Notes: generated by a model from the sequence alone, not told the origin. Positions 49,636 to 60,791 are shown, counted from the first letter of the stretch. The stretch: 64,000 nt of DNA from Rhyzopertha dominica (GCA_025024175.1 QCXZ01000041.1:16115786-16179785); one strand, 5' to 3'. A program made the numbers and translations.

Positions 49636-49763
49636 TGACAGTCCGCAACGAACCTGCTGCCATCTATTATCCATTAATAAAAGCTTAACTTGCCTCTTGG
49701 TCAGAAACGTCAAATTCCATTCATAAATATACGAGCTGACATACCAGTTATAGAGGTATCTTG
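49636..49763 (+). repeat. 5' block adjoining the right palindrome
   Basis: Shares GACAGTCCGCAAC, GCTTAACTTGCC and TAGAGGTATCTTG, in order, with the minus strand of 45820-45945. It is joined directly to an inverted monomer instead of a hammerhead. Confidence 0.65.
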
Positions 49764-50404
49764 GGTCTAGTGTAGACAACACGGCATAGAACTGGTTTTG
49801 CTTATATACCAAAGCAATGGTATGATGAAAGTAAGAATTTAGGATGGCAATGCCATCTGTCAGCATTACACTGACATGATGACAAAGCCACCTAGCTGCC
49901 TAAACGGGTACTACTTCCTAAAGGAAGTGACCTGTAGCCTGACAAATTGGCATGCAACTGCATACTTCAATTTGACAGCAGGCCCCCACGGCACTTTTTG
50001 CTAGCGGGCAAGAACCAACATACATTAAAATGCATGTCTATGCTGTGCTGTCTAAACTGCACTGATGAGCTGTAATGACAGCGAAATAGTACTATCTGCA
50101 GTTGGTTGAGGTGTAGACAGCACAGCATAGACATGCATTTTAATGTATGTTGGTTCTTGCCCGCTAGCAAAAAGTGCCGTGGGGGCCTGCTGTCAAATTG
50201 AAGTATGCAGTTGCATGCCAATTTGTCAGGCTACAGGTCACTTCCTTTAGGAAGTAGTACCCGTTTAGGCAGCTAGGTGGCTTTGTCATCATGTCAGTGT
50301 AATGCTGACAGATGGCATTGCCATCCTAAATTCTTACTTTCATCATACCATTGCTTTGGTATATAAGCAAAACCAGTTCTATGCCGTGTTGTCTACACTA
50401 GACC
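49764..50404. repeat. Perfect palindrome, 291-bp arms with hammerhead in loop
   Basis: 49764-50054 is, as far as I can read, an exact reverse complement of 50114-50404. The 59-bp centre 50055-50113 is the hammerhead ribozyme plus ten bases. An RNA from either strand would form a long hairpin; only the plus-strand RNA would have an active ribozyme in its loop. Confidence 0.9.
50055..50103 (+). ncRNA. Hammerhead ribozyme (copy A)
   Basis: Self-cleaving RNA of minimal type. Stem I: AACTGCA (50055-50061) pairs with TGCAGTT (50097-50103). Core CTGATGA 50062-50068. Stem II GCTGT (50069-50073) with ACAGC (50078-50082), loop AATG. Core GAAA 50083-50086. Stem III: A50086 to G50089 pairs with C50092 to T50095 across the dinucleotide TA. 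C50096 is the cleavage-site residue. Every invariant core base is present. A very short stem III is typical of hammerheads in repeats and retrozymes, which often act as dimers. Confidence 0.95.
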
Positions 50405-50406
50405 TA

Positions 50407-50455
50407 AACTGCACTGATGAGCTGTAATGACAGCGAAATAGTACTATCTGCAGTT
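50407..50455 (+). ncRNA. Hammerhead ribozyme (copy B)
   Basis: Identical to copy A, offset by 352 nt: core CTGATGA 50414-50420, GAAA 50435-50438, predicted cleavage after C50448. Together with copy A it would release a 352-nt RNA (50097-50448) with ends that suit circularisation. Confidence 0.95.
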
Positions 50456-50497
50456 GGTTGAGGTGTAGACAGCACAGCATAGACATGCATTTTAAGG

Positions 50498-50507
50498 TGA
50501 GTAAAGA
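50498..50507. repeat. Right 10-bp direct repeat flanking the hammerhead unit
   Basis: TGAGTAAAGA, identical to 45520-45529. Confidence 0.65.
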
Positions 50508-51054
50508 TCAATTTCGAGGGAGCTGCGTACAACAATCGAATTATAAAGACGCTGCTTGATATGGTAACTAGGAAAGAATAAGATGCCAGTCATTAGCAGA
50601 AAAATCTTCGTTGCTACAACTGTCCTGTAAAAATTCAGTTACTGAATCAAAACTTCTGTTTAGATCTTCAATTGATGACTTTAATCCAGTTCTAACAAAG
50701 TGCAGCGGTAGACACTAACAAATAGAAATAAAAGTGCTTCTTGCATTTGCCTATCTAAGGGGCACTTCATAAAGATTACAATCGTATAGTAATTCGAAGA
50801 ATCCCAGTTTCGCTAAAAACGGAAAGCTCTACAAAATGCAGGTTTAATAATGCTTGTAAGATTGATATCGATTGAATTCCGTGGAGGACGAGGGGCCCTT
50901 GGTGTATTCCGCAAATAGGATTGCGGAGAAGATCCATATTCAGCAGTAAATTTACAATGGTAATCTCGGAGGGACATATTTGGTCTTTGGAAGCATAAGG
51001 AAATGTAAGGCTCGGAAAAGATTTATGTAAGCACGATTAAGTCTCGTGACTTAC

Positions 51055-51084
51055 CGTCCTCGATTGTTATTTTCGCCATTAATA
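51055..51084 (-). CDS. Candidate 30-nt host microexon
   Basis: Minus strand: acceptor AAATTCTGTTAG ends at 51085 and donor GTAAGT starts at 51054. The 30 nt keep phase 1 in and out and read VLMAKITIED when entered after a G, continuing to G. They could also be a first coding exon, since ATG GCG lies at 51079-51074 in good context. The incoming phase fits the 58.4-kb exon and the outgoing phase fits the 23.8-kb segment. A very short exon proves little alone; the chain of compatible phases is the argument. Confidence 0.4.
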
Positions 51085-53059
51085 CTAACAGAATTTATTG
51101 TTTAGGCAATAATACAACCACCCTGAAACGCAGAACCGTGTAAAAATCAGTCAGAATTTAAACTTTACTCAGCAAGTATTAAACGAAAACAAAATGAATA
51201 TGATTAAGCTATATTTCACACTGCAAAAACAAACCTATAATATCACAATTACGGATAAAATAAAACATCCAAACCAAAATTGTGTTGAGCAATGTCATTT
51301 TTAAGTTTGCTCCCGTACAGTCTTCCAGTCAAAAAAAAACAAGAAAGCGACAATTGCTCTCAATATTGCTGGTAAAGTAAGAGTGCAGATGAATATGGTA
51401 AAAATGTTATAATTAAAGAAGCATTAACTACTGAACAATTTATCAGCGTAGTGTGATGGGCCTCGATTATTTTACATATCCATGTCGTTCTTATAAAACC
51501 AACATAAGACAAAATGCCAAGTTTTTAAAGCATTCCTATTTAAAAGCCTGCAATCAATGTGTGCAACGATAACTTTTAAGTTATCGATTAAAATATATTG
51601 TTCTGTAATGTAACTAACTTTGCGACCTTGACAAATCGTTTCCTTTTTTATTCCAATCGTAGTCTCGGCTAGCGACTACACCATTGAATACTTTGACGTA
51701 ATCGCATTAGAGGAATCAGTTAAAAGGCTCATGGAAATGTCGAATAGCATATAAATGATTAACCTTTCCAGATTTTAGTAATTATCTTTAAAAGCGCCGA
51801 AGACTGACCCACAGTATGTGCAAATTTCCCCTTTTACAAGTCAGTATAACTGAACGTGTTTTTAAGTATTGGGAAATATAATTCGCGAAATATTGGTTCA
51901 CTAATTCCACTGCATAATAAGAGGGATACTTTAAGGATGATAATACTATACTAGGATCACCCAACAGATGAAGTGATCACGTGTAGTCCACACATCTATC
52001 ACGTGATCGGAACCCCTTCCCTTTCGAAAAGCGTAACTTAAACCGCACAACAAATTTTAACATTTATTTTTTCTGAGGCAATATAATATCACTTATTTCT
52101 GGACTTAGCGAACGTTCAAGTTTGGAATTTGTAACAGAAAAGCTTACTCAAAGATGCTGCTATACGAGTATGGTGAATATCTACTCGTCGTACGAATATG
52201 TTCCCAAACTAAATTTGTGGTTAAAGAAAAATTTTTTGCTTGTCTTGAAAATGAGAAAATCAGTGATAAATATGAAAAGGGACAGTAGTACAACAAAACT
52301 CTTCATAATTCTTAGGGAACAGCTGGTTGATCTCCTTTGGTTTCAAAGTTTTAATGATGGTGATGGTAACGATGTCCACTGCTACGCAGTAAATGCTGCT
52401 AGATTTACCTTCGCATCGTCCAGTCGTGAAGGCCATAAGTGCGATTTTCAGGGTCAAACTATGAACCAGCTCTTTAAGCCAACGGGTGCATTCAGCAGTT
52501 ATATCAGGAACTGTTATTTTTATAGCTGTTGCATGAGGGCAGTTGGCGGTTTTGTAAAACGTATTTTAGCGTTGCGGGGATATGATTTTATGGTGACTGT
52601 CAGTTGGCATTTAACATGTCTTTGAAGAGAATAACAACTTGGACAAATTAAAAAAATGTACGGTTTTAGAATAATCAGTAAGGAGTAATGGAACTCTTCT
52701 TATTGGATGCTGTAACAGCAAGAAGTTGGGCATGAATTTTGTTGTACAGGTTCTATTCTGTAATATAACAAACCAGCAGCAACATTTATAAAACCTATGC
52801 TGTATCTTTTATTAAAAGCATCAGTTCATATAGTTCATAATGGGGATATAAATTATATCAATTATAATTTAGTAAGAATACCCTGATCTGCATCTTCTAA
52901 CTTTAGAGGCAATCGCCAATAGTCTAAACTATGTATACTTAAACCGATAACGATTGTACAGTTCTACCACTAAAACAAACGGAATGCCACTTCTTACCGC
53001 TGAGAAACATAATATCCTTCATTGTACATCAAAAATAGAGATTGTTCATGTCTTTTTGG
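51085..53059. other. No gene seen
   Basis: The longest frame, 52122-52625 (167 codons from a TTG), has no recognisable domain and is overlapped by a minus-strand frame. I see no splice sites or repeat around it and treat it as chance. Confidence 0.4.
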
Positions 53060-53546
53060 AGGTTGACTGTATCATCTGAAGATTTGCTATAAATGCTATA
53101 AATTTTTAACTTACCAGAAAACGGTAGTTAAACCGAATGTTGCTATCAATATCATTAATTAATATTGAAAATAAAAATGGACTCAAAATGGAGCCTTGTA
53201 GTACTCCCGAAGGCACTGTTATTATTTTAGAAAAATGACTATCTACCTATCTGACTCTTTGAGTTCTACCAGAAAGATAAAAATGAACCATTGTAAATCA
53301 ATTTGTATTGTAAATACAATAAATTGATTAACTTTATTGAAGGCATCATCAAAATNACTATAGAAGGAATCGACTTCAAATCCACTACCCAAAGAACTTA
53401 AAATTGTGATGACATAGTGAAATAGGTAGATTGGAAACTGTCGAGCGCTCTTTAAACAGCGGAAAGGGTTTAGAACTCAAGATAGATTCATCATAGACAA
53501 CTGGCCGATAGTTTTTGAATTTACTAGATGGTCCCGACTTGAAAAC
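53060..53546 (-). pseudogene. Jockey-like LINE reverse transcriptase relic
   Basis: Minus strand, from 53546: VFKSGPSSKFKNYRPV (the KxG....NYRPI block), then VDSFYSxFDDAFNKVNQ (YTDFSKAFDKVNH motif, near 53345) and TVPSGVLQGSILSPFLFSIL with INDI (the GVPQGSxLGPLLF motif, near 53165-53220). Stops separate the blocks and the YADD box is lost. Confidence 0.85.
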
Positions 53547-55385
53547 AAAATAGCAGAGAGTTACAAAGTAAATATAAGCGCTAAATTATAGCTGCACTAC
53601 ACTTAAAAAAACAACAAGTAGATTGTCAGGATCTCGTCCTTCGTTAATGTCAATACTATGCAAAGTTGATTCTATATCGTCAACACTTATTCAAAGGTAA
53701 TTTAAGCTCGCACATGAATTTGAACAAACGTGGAATAACCTCAATTATTACATGTATAAACCGAAGAAAATTGATGTTAATTATAATGAAATTTTCCAAG
53801 CAACCTGTACTATATTAGCAGTTATCTTTGATAACTTTTTATTCCAGGACAGCCGCACACTGAAGGGATCTATAAATATAATACATAAGTATAAATTTGA
53901 GTATCTATAATATCAGTAAAAGTAATATCGGTGGAAAGACGGATTATGTAATCACAATACAAATAATAGTGGTATGTCGATATTAAATCTCCCAGTGTTA
54001 AAAAGACAAGCAAAAGAGGTTTTTTATTTGTGTAAAAGTAAGTCAGTCTTCAGTCATAAGCATGTACTTCCAGACTTGTTTATAGTTACATGTTAAGGAG
54101 AGATAAACAAGGGTACAAACCTTCCCATACATACGTATTGTCTATACTACTGCAATCAATATAAATCTAATCACACCATGATTCCTTTATTACAATTATG
54201 AATACAGGAATCTCCCATTTTGCTGACGGAATTCGTAATACCAACCGGCACTAATGATTGATTTTCTGCTTTCACGACGTGCTCGAAATTACAAAGTGCC
54301 CACAGTTATGATTATCTTGCGTTATTGATGACCAAACAGCATGCTCACTTTATTACTTCAATTTGTCTAGCAAGTACCAAGTAATTACTGGTTGTATGCA
54401 ATAAATATGAAGATGCTATTTATGCCGCACACCATGCAAGGACACAACAATAAGCAGGGTTGCCGTTACAAAGATAAGCCAGCTGTCCTGAACCCGAATG
54501 ATATATAAATTATTAATTAATTCGCTTAGTAGGAGAATTTAATTTTACTACCAAAAATCGACACAACAATCTTATAGGACGGCAAAGTATTGTTTGCGCC
54601 AATTTAAAAAGAGCGTAACTGAGAGTAGCAGCACTGGCGTTACGGCGTAGAAACGTACTGTTGGAAAATGCTACTTAACGTATCTAATATCGTCGGAATT
54701 CAATATAATACAATATGACTTGTAATCGTGGTATATTAGAGCAAGATCCTCCGCCGCGTCTGTCTGTTCGTGATAAACTCAAAAACTACTGAACAGATTT
54801 GTATGCGGTTTTCTCCACTAGATAGAGTGATTCATGAAGAAGGTTTAGGTATATCATTTGTCAAAGTTTTGTGTAAATTGGTTGAAATATAACAGTAATT
54901 GTTGGAAGTGCAGGAAAAAGTCAAGCCACCTGCAAGCTTTCATCGAAAACGCTGCCTATTCCCTTTGAGATGTAACAGAACAATGCATGGTGAGATATTT
55001 CTCCATTATAGATCTACAAAAAAGTTCCGGATGGCATATATTTATCTTTAAGGATACTTACTATACCAATTCTAAGTCACGTAGATTGCGGTAATTGGAA
55101 AGCTAGTTAGACGGATACAGTTTTAATCCTTATCAATTTAAATACGTTAGTTAGAAAAAAAATGTAGAAATAAGGGAAGACCACCTAGGACGCATTAAGC
55201 GCATTACAAAACATTCTAAGGTGCAGCCAAGGAATGAGATGCAGGCGAAACGGAGACACAATTTTTTTAAAGCATCAGAATAGAGTTATATTTCTAAACG
55301 TGTTGCATTAAAAAATCATTATTAATATATAAAGATTAGGACACCGCACTTGCCCTTTTAGTCATTCACTATTATATTAAGCTCC
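53547..55385. other. No gene seen
   Basis: AT-rich spacer of about 1.8 kb, partly perhaps the decayed 5' part of the neighbouring minus-strand LINE. No motif recovered. Confidence 0.4.
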
Positions 55386-55690
55386 TTACTTAAAGTAAAG
55401 TAAAGTAGGAATCATGTGCACCAAGTCATTAAAATCATTGGACGTATAAACAAATTTAAAATTTGCGCATCGTCTGCATATAAATAATACTTGTAGTAGT
55501 TCAACGAACAAAAAAAGACTGGGCGTGTATATACAAGAAAGTATAGGACCTAAAATAGAGCCTTGAGGTTCGAATTTAATCCAATACCCTTCAAACTTCA
55601 AAATAATCGTGGAAGTATTATGATTTATAGTGTCAAATGCTTCCAACTGACTAAACTGCTAAATCTATTTGATTGCAATCAGGATAGACG
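55386..55690 (-). pseudogene. LINE reverse transcriptase fragment
   Basis: Minus strand: EAFDTINHNTSTIILKFEG (AFDTINH motif), WIKFEPQGSILGPILSCIYT (PQGSILGPxL motif) and, after a frame change, YLYADDAQILNLF with an intact YADD box. Ends are ragged. A separate copy from the fragment at 57.5 kb because the motif order along the strand does not fit one element. Confidence 0.85.
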
Positions 55691-56479
55691 TAGCTGATCC
55701 TTTTGTTGATTCAGCATTTATCATGTTAAATTTCAGCAAATGATCTTACAAGTGTGTTGCAAAGCCAACAGCGCACCTTTAAGAAATGCAATCGGGGGAG
55801 GAACTTGGAGTCTCATTCCAGGACTAGGCGGCCTTGAACTGGACAATGTGCATGTGCATCAAGGCCAAGATTCGAAGACCTACATTGTCTGCAGTTGACG
55901 TCGCTATGCAGCAACTAAATGAATTTCGTGCAGGTCTGCGGCTTACAGTCGCCTGTCTTGAATTTGCTACAGGAATAGGAACTTCGTGGCTAGAGGTACA
56001 CAGCATTAACGTTCCATAAAAGTGAACAATTTGTTTACTACAGAAAAATTAGGTCGTCAATTAGTTTTGTCTGTTTACAACTGAATTTTCGCAGATCAAC
56101 ATGACCTCGTATGGTTTGTCTGAAGAAGCGAAATTAGTTGTTATTAATGTAAAATAGAAATGTTATGTTCACAAAGCTAAAGCAGATCAAGAAGACTCTA
56201 AATTTTGTTATCAACTCAATGCGCAGATATCTTCATTCTATCAAACTTTAACTTACTAATGCAGAGGCAATCAAAATTGCATTAGATTTGCAAAACCTTG
56301 TTACTGCTGCGGCGCAGCTAGTTTGGGGGTTTTAAAACATTATCTCATTTAAGGGCAATTTTTGTATCTTTTTGCATCTATTAAATACGTCTGGAGTAGT
56401 TCGAAAAAACACAAATGGGTAATCTGAAAACGTTTTCTTTGTAACATGTAGCAAAATGGTTGGTTTTAGTGCATACGTA
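55691..56479. other. No gene seen
   Basis: Frames on both strands at 55824-56019 overlap and show no domain. Spacer between two LINE fragments of opposite orientation. Confidence 0.45.
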
Positions 56480-57475
56480 GATAAATTTTAAACATTATTT
56501 TGCAGCAAATTCTAAATAACGTAGAAGATAACCTAGCAGAAAACGGGCTAACCATAAACTACAACAAAACCACTGTCATGATAAGACACCCCTTTAACGA
56601 GAAAACGTTAAAGACAAGTGGGGTATATAAACTAGGGAGCCGGAATATAAGGTTGACAAACAAAATAAAATATCTGGGAACCCACATAACAAGCAAACTC
56701 AACCGCAGAGAAACAGTCAAAGAGAGGACAAAAACAGCGTATAGAGTGACAAGAGCTATACTACCATTTGTAGAGAAACACAAACCGGAATGGAGCATCT
56801 TGAAAAGCATATATGCATCGTCAATCCTGCTCATCACGACATACGGAGTCAAAAGCGTCGATAATACCAAAGTTAACAGAACAAGCTTGAGAAACACAGA
56901 AAGAAACATTGTGCAATTATTGGCCAAAGCTGTCAAAGAAACGGAAAATCGAGGGACAACAGAACTCCTAGAGGGAAAGACAATCACAAAAAGAATAGAA
57001 ACATATGTAATGAAATAATAGGGACATATTCAAAGGACAGAAAAAGACGATATACTACAAAAAGCGTGGAAGACGACCATGCTACACGCAGAGATCAACG
57101 GTGGCGGGAAGCATAGCAAAATCAAACATAATTGGAGAACATTGGTCAGAAATCGCAAAATACAAGAAAAAAATAAATAAAGAAGTCTTAAAGCTGTATA
57201 CAATCTCAGGCAGCAACTCGTCAGACGAAGAACAAGATTAATGCAGCCGAACTAAGCTACCATCCAACATGGAGGCTAATAAAAAGTATTTACTAGTTGA
57301 ATGCTCTGAAAACTTCCCCATTCCAGCCCACAAACTCCTGTAACACGCGCTACGTGGCAGCCCACTAGCAACAAGCGTGTCACCCCTCCAACCCAGCGTA
57401 GACGTAGCTGGCCCGTCGGTATATCCGGAAGCGGCAGAAATGCCTACCGTACGCTGGTTCAATCAATTAAGTATC
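56480..57475 (+). pseudogene. LINE ORF2 C-terminal fragment with 3' region (family copy 2)
   Basis: The frame 56500-57018 reads LAENGLTINYNKTTVMIRH (the GLxIN..KT block after the YADD box), IKYLGTHITSKLNRRE (the YLGxxI block) and the thumb region to RIETYVMK, followed by two stops. Translation resumes as GHIQRTEKDDILQKAW, a tail common to several LINE clades, and ends VLKLYTISGSNSSDEEQD and a stop near 57240. The 3' part to 57475 matches copy 1 (about 3085-3240) and, at its start, copy 3 at the window's right edge. The 5' end, with the RT catalytic motifs, is missing. The clade is uncertain. Confidence 0.85.
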
Positions 57476-57690
57476 TATATTCGAGCAGGGACCATAATAG
57501 CTGAGCAGTACAAAAATGAGACAAAACAATGCTCTTGCGCAAGATAGTTTGAATGCTTTTTGAAAAATACGACGTATGTGGATAAATTTTCTCCAAAGCC
57601 ATATACCTATATGCTTTACGAATACACCACGCAATGTGCTCTGTAAGGCGTAAATTAGAATACATATTAATACCTAGATTTTTAGCATGC
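57476..57690 (-). pseudogene. LINE post-RT fragment
   Basis: Minus-strand frame beginning near 57665: LRLTEHIAWCIRKAYRYMAL (H..I..KAY.. block after the RT) and SIQTILRKSIVLSHFCTAQL with LW, the usual tail L..slVLSh..Y. Cut off by the plus-strand LINE to its left. Confidence 0.75.
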
Positions 57691-58391
57691 TCAACAAGGG
57701 GAATACTAACTGATTCACAATAAAAATTAGTCTAAGATGATGCCTAAAAGAGTGCACGTTTCTGCGTCGGATTCATCCATTAAACATACATCACACATGT
57801 GCCGACGCGGTTTAACCCAGAAAGATTCGTCTTAAAATTCTACGGCAATTATGTACGGCATTATCTATACCTCCCTTCAGCTGTTTGTGATAAGATGGGG
57901 AATGTATATTAAAATTGAAAAGAAATGTTTTTGTTTTTAAGTTATACCACTGTGATTCAGTTCTCTAGGCTTACTTTAATTTTCTTTCCCAATCGTAATA
58001 ATAATTTCTATAACTATTCATTATAATGTCTGCATATTATGTTGATACAATTTTGTGTATATACTGAGGAAATATTATTAATCAATAGAAAGTAATCAAA
58101 ATTTGAATTACCGAACCCAGCATGTATTAGTTTTGAATCCTTAAAGTACAGACAGTGGCAAGTGTTTAGTGTATGATCAATAATAATAAATGCCGTTCCA
58201 CTAAAAAGGCTGTTTTGAAATACCTATACTATCACGAAACAAAAATGCTTCATGTGAAAAAATCTAAACAGGAACGTGTAAACAATTAGAGGCTATTAAT
58301 ATTACTTCGATTCAATTGCGAGGTTTCTAAAATCACACTACCTGTACACAGAATCACTAATTTAATAAGAATAAATAAATCTGTTACTCAC
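57691..58391. other. No gene seen
   Basis: AT-rich, no recognisable repeat; intron of the proposed host gene if that model holds. Confidence 0.4.
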
Positions 58392-58447
58392 CGTTTCGCT
58401 GAAGTGATCGGGCTCCTTCATACCATTTCTCTTTTCTATAGTCCCAC
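58392..58447 (-). CDS. Probable host internal exon (56 nt), unidentified protein
   Basis: Minus strand: acceptor TGTTTCATTTTAG ends at 58448, donor GTGAGT starts at 58391, both close to consensus. Entered in phase 2 the exon reads WDYRKEKWYEGARSLQRN and leaves in phase 1. Entered in phase 1 it would read GTIEKRNGMKEPDHFSET; the first is preferred because it continues the ATG segment at 61.86 kb (MSEL then V). G+C is higher than in the flanking DNA. I do not recognise the protein. Confidence 0.5.
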
Positions 58448-59889
58448 CTAAAATGAAACAGTAGCAATTAGAATGATTTAACCCTTGTTTACGACGACAA
58501 TCACAAATTATAGTTGATACGCGGTTCCATTAGAGGTAATAAGAATTGAGTAAAATTGCGGTGGATATCCGTCTTTGACTTTAGATTTAGAAGTTCTGAA
58601 AGAAATTTGAAGTTTACGGAATTTAAGCCGCTTTATTAAAGACGGATTGAACCTCCATAACTGTGGAAGCATTCACTAAACGATAAATCAAATTATAAAG
58701 GGAAGTTTCTGAAAGTCTCCGTATTGATTGTCAATTATTAGAGATGTTGTCAAAAGATAAGTAAAATGACGGTTACACTGAGATCTTATTCCTCATTAGA
58801 TAAGTTGATTAATTTGAATTGCTGTACCAAACACTTTTCATTTATTTTCAAATATTGATCTTAAAAAATTGATTTGATTTTTTTGCCTCCTCCAATAAGT
58901 CTAGGTTATGCTGCGCCCAAGGCGTAACTAACAACAATTCAAACAATGCAGTAGTACGCGACAACGAAAGCATTTGCTACGCAACAATTAAAGGTCATTA
59001 GATATGCAAACGATATCGATCGTTATCCCGCTAATCATTATTTCATAAACAAATCATAGTGTTTTGCGTCCAAACGAGTACGTATACGAAAAGGTTAACA
59101 ACTTGAACTTTTATGATTTACTGCAATATACAGAACCTTTGCGTGCATGCACGATATACAACGAACTTAACGTTTTGTATTTTTAAATGAGGTAGAGACA
59201 AGTAAACTGTAATAGGTAGATAGAACAGCTTTTCTCCAAAGAGAGTTCTCCAAACATTTAAAACGTGGAGATTGAAAAAACTGAATAATTATTTATAAAA
59301 AATGTCGATTGCGTTCGCACTGAGCTCTATAATATGTGTTAAGTTATTATCATCCAAAAGTACGTTAATGTTTTATTTAATAATGGCTACAAAATGATCA
59401 TATTATAAGTTTTATAAAGTCTTATAAAGAGCTATGCTATTGCTTTCCAATTACAGCAACAATCTAATATTTCCGACGTTTCTATTGCTGTTCTAGTGCT
59501 AGTGAATATATAATGATGCGCCCGTGTCTTCTTAAACTGATTTCGGATCCTGCTGACGACATAATAATAACAGATAGTTAGGGTAATTTATCTAAATTAT
59601 TAATGTACAATCAATAACTTCAACTGAATGGTACGTGCTTTAATGCCTTTTGTAGTCAAATGAAAATTATTGGCAGACAATTAATAAAGAAAAAAAGAGT
59701 TATAAACTGACAGAATGAAAAAGGAAGATATGTAGCAAGTACTCACAAGCGGAACGGTTAAAAGCAAATGTGTAGATAATGTACACACTAATAAAAAAAA
59801 GAGAAAAGAGGACCCGCACTGTGGAAGAAGGGTTACTAAGACATAAAAAATAGATAAATTATCGACCAAACATCAGTAACGATTTAGAC
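58448..59889. other. No gene seen
   Basis: AT-rich DNA without recognised elements; a donor-like sequence near 59741 (minus) lacks an acceptor. Confidence 0.4.
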
Positions 59890-60060
59890 AAAGCAGTCCA
59901 AATATATACGGACACTGAGAATATAATGAAACAAACACTAGAATGACAAAGTTAACCTTATGTTATTTTTATAGACTTTAAACGGGAATTTGACACAGTC
60001 AGCAGAAAGCGATTATGGAAAGTTAGTAGGATGTATGGAATACTATGAAATACACAAGAA
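59890..60060 (+). pseudogene. Small LINE reverse transcriptase fragment
   Basis: DLDKAVQIYTDTENIMKQTL then, after a stop, VIFIDFKREFDTVSRKRLWK, the clear FIDFKKAFDSV motif of a non-LTR RT, and VSRMYGI. No further RT motifs follow. Confidence 0.75.
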
Positions 60061-60670
60061 TAATGCAGGTTGCCTTAGCCCACCATGCGAGTTGGGTCCC
60101 AGCTGCTTTTTCTCAGAACTTTCATAATAGCTTGTTAGTCTGTAACAAGACTAAAGAGCCCTTAGTAGGGCCTCAGCCTACATGTGAAGTAGCATATTAC
60201 GGTGGGAAGTTAGAGAACCACTAAGAAATGAACATCAACTTTAACGGATGGACGTTCCCGGAATGTTCATAGTAAGTTCGTCCCAAGTAAAAGCTACATA
60301 ACTGCTGCAGTTATATAAGCAGACCTCATCTAAGAACAGTAACAGGACTGCTTACGAGTCATTGCTGTTTAAAGAAATATTTCCCTACCATCTTCTATGT
60401 TAATGCCCAGTACTTATGAAAAAGATAAACTTTCTTTGGGATACTACTCTGTTATAAAGCAAGAAACAAATGCAGGAATTAATAACGCACAAAATGCTCT
60501 TTACATGCTCTATCAAATATGGGAATTATATAACACAAAAATGAAATAAAATATTTATATCCTATACCGCCGCTGACAGAACTTTCAAAGTACTTCATCA
60601 GTTAGTGTGAACTCTTCCTTGTTACCGACTGGGTGAAGACCAAGGCATACCAAGTTTAACAACAAAAGCA

Positions 60671-60750
60671 GGCGCGGTAGTTCAGTGGGCAGCGCGGTCA
60701 AGCGCGGATGTCTATGTCAACAGAGGCTGAGGGTTTGAGCCGTCTAGGGC
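60671..60750 (+). repeat. tRNA-derived SINE head
   Basis: GGTAGTTCAGTGGGCAGCGC (about 60677-60696) matches the internal A box and GGTTTGAGCC (about 60732-60741) the B box of RNA polymerase III genes. The rest does not fold as a full tRNA. The following tail runs into the MITE at 60792. Confidence 0.55.
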
Positions 60751-60791
60751 ATGGATGTTGGTGTATGTCTCTTTATGTATGTGTGTTACCC

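Larger units (their letters stand above)
45530..50497. mobile_element. About 5-kb unit with hammerhead-bearing inverted ends
   Basis: Bounded by the 10-bp direct repeat TGAGTAAAGA. The left end (45530 to about 45945) is, on the minus strand, a 5' block, a hammerhead ribozyme and most of a 352-nt monomer. The right end (about 49636-50497), on the plus strand, is a related 5' block, an inverted monomer, a hammerhead, a full monomer, a second hammerhead and a truncated monomer. The monomer sequence appears identical at the two ends, whereas the adjoining 5' blocks are only about two-thirds alike. The central 3.7 kb shows no transposase, RT or other known protein. I infer a non-autonomous retrozyme-like or PLE-related element. 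Confidence 0.55.

Noticed and set aside
49764..50404. Dismissing the palindrome as a sequencing fold-back artefact
   Set aside because: An artefact cannot be fully excluded, but the loop is exactly one ribozyme, a third matching copy lies 4 kb away, and a 10-bp direct repeat brackets the whole, so I kept it as real.
52122..52625. 167-codon open frame
   Set aside because: Starts at TTG, lacks any recognisable domain, is overlapped by a minus-strand frame and has no splice or promoter context.
60575..60606. CTGATGAAGTACTTTGAAAG on the minus strand as a hammerhead
   Set aside because: Stem II would be a loopless AGTACT and the flanks cannot form stem I.
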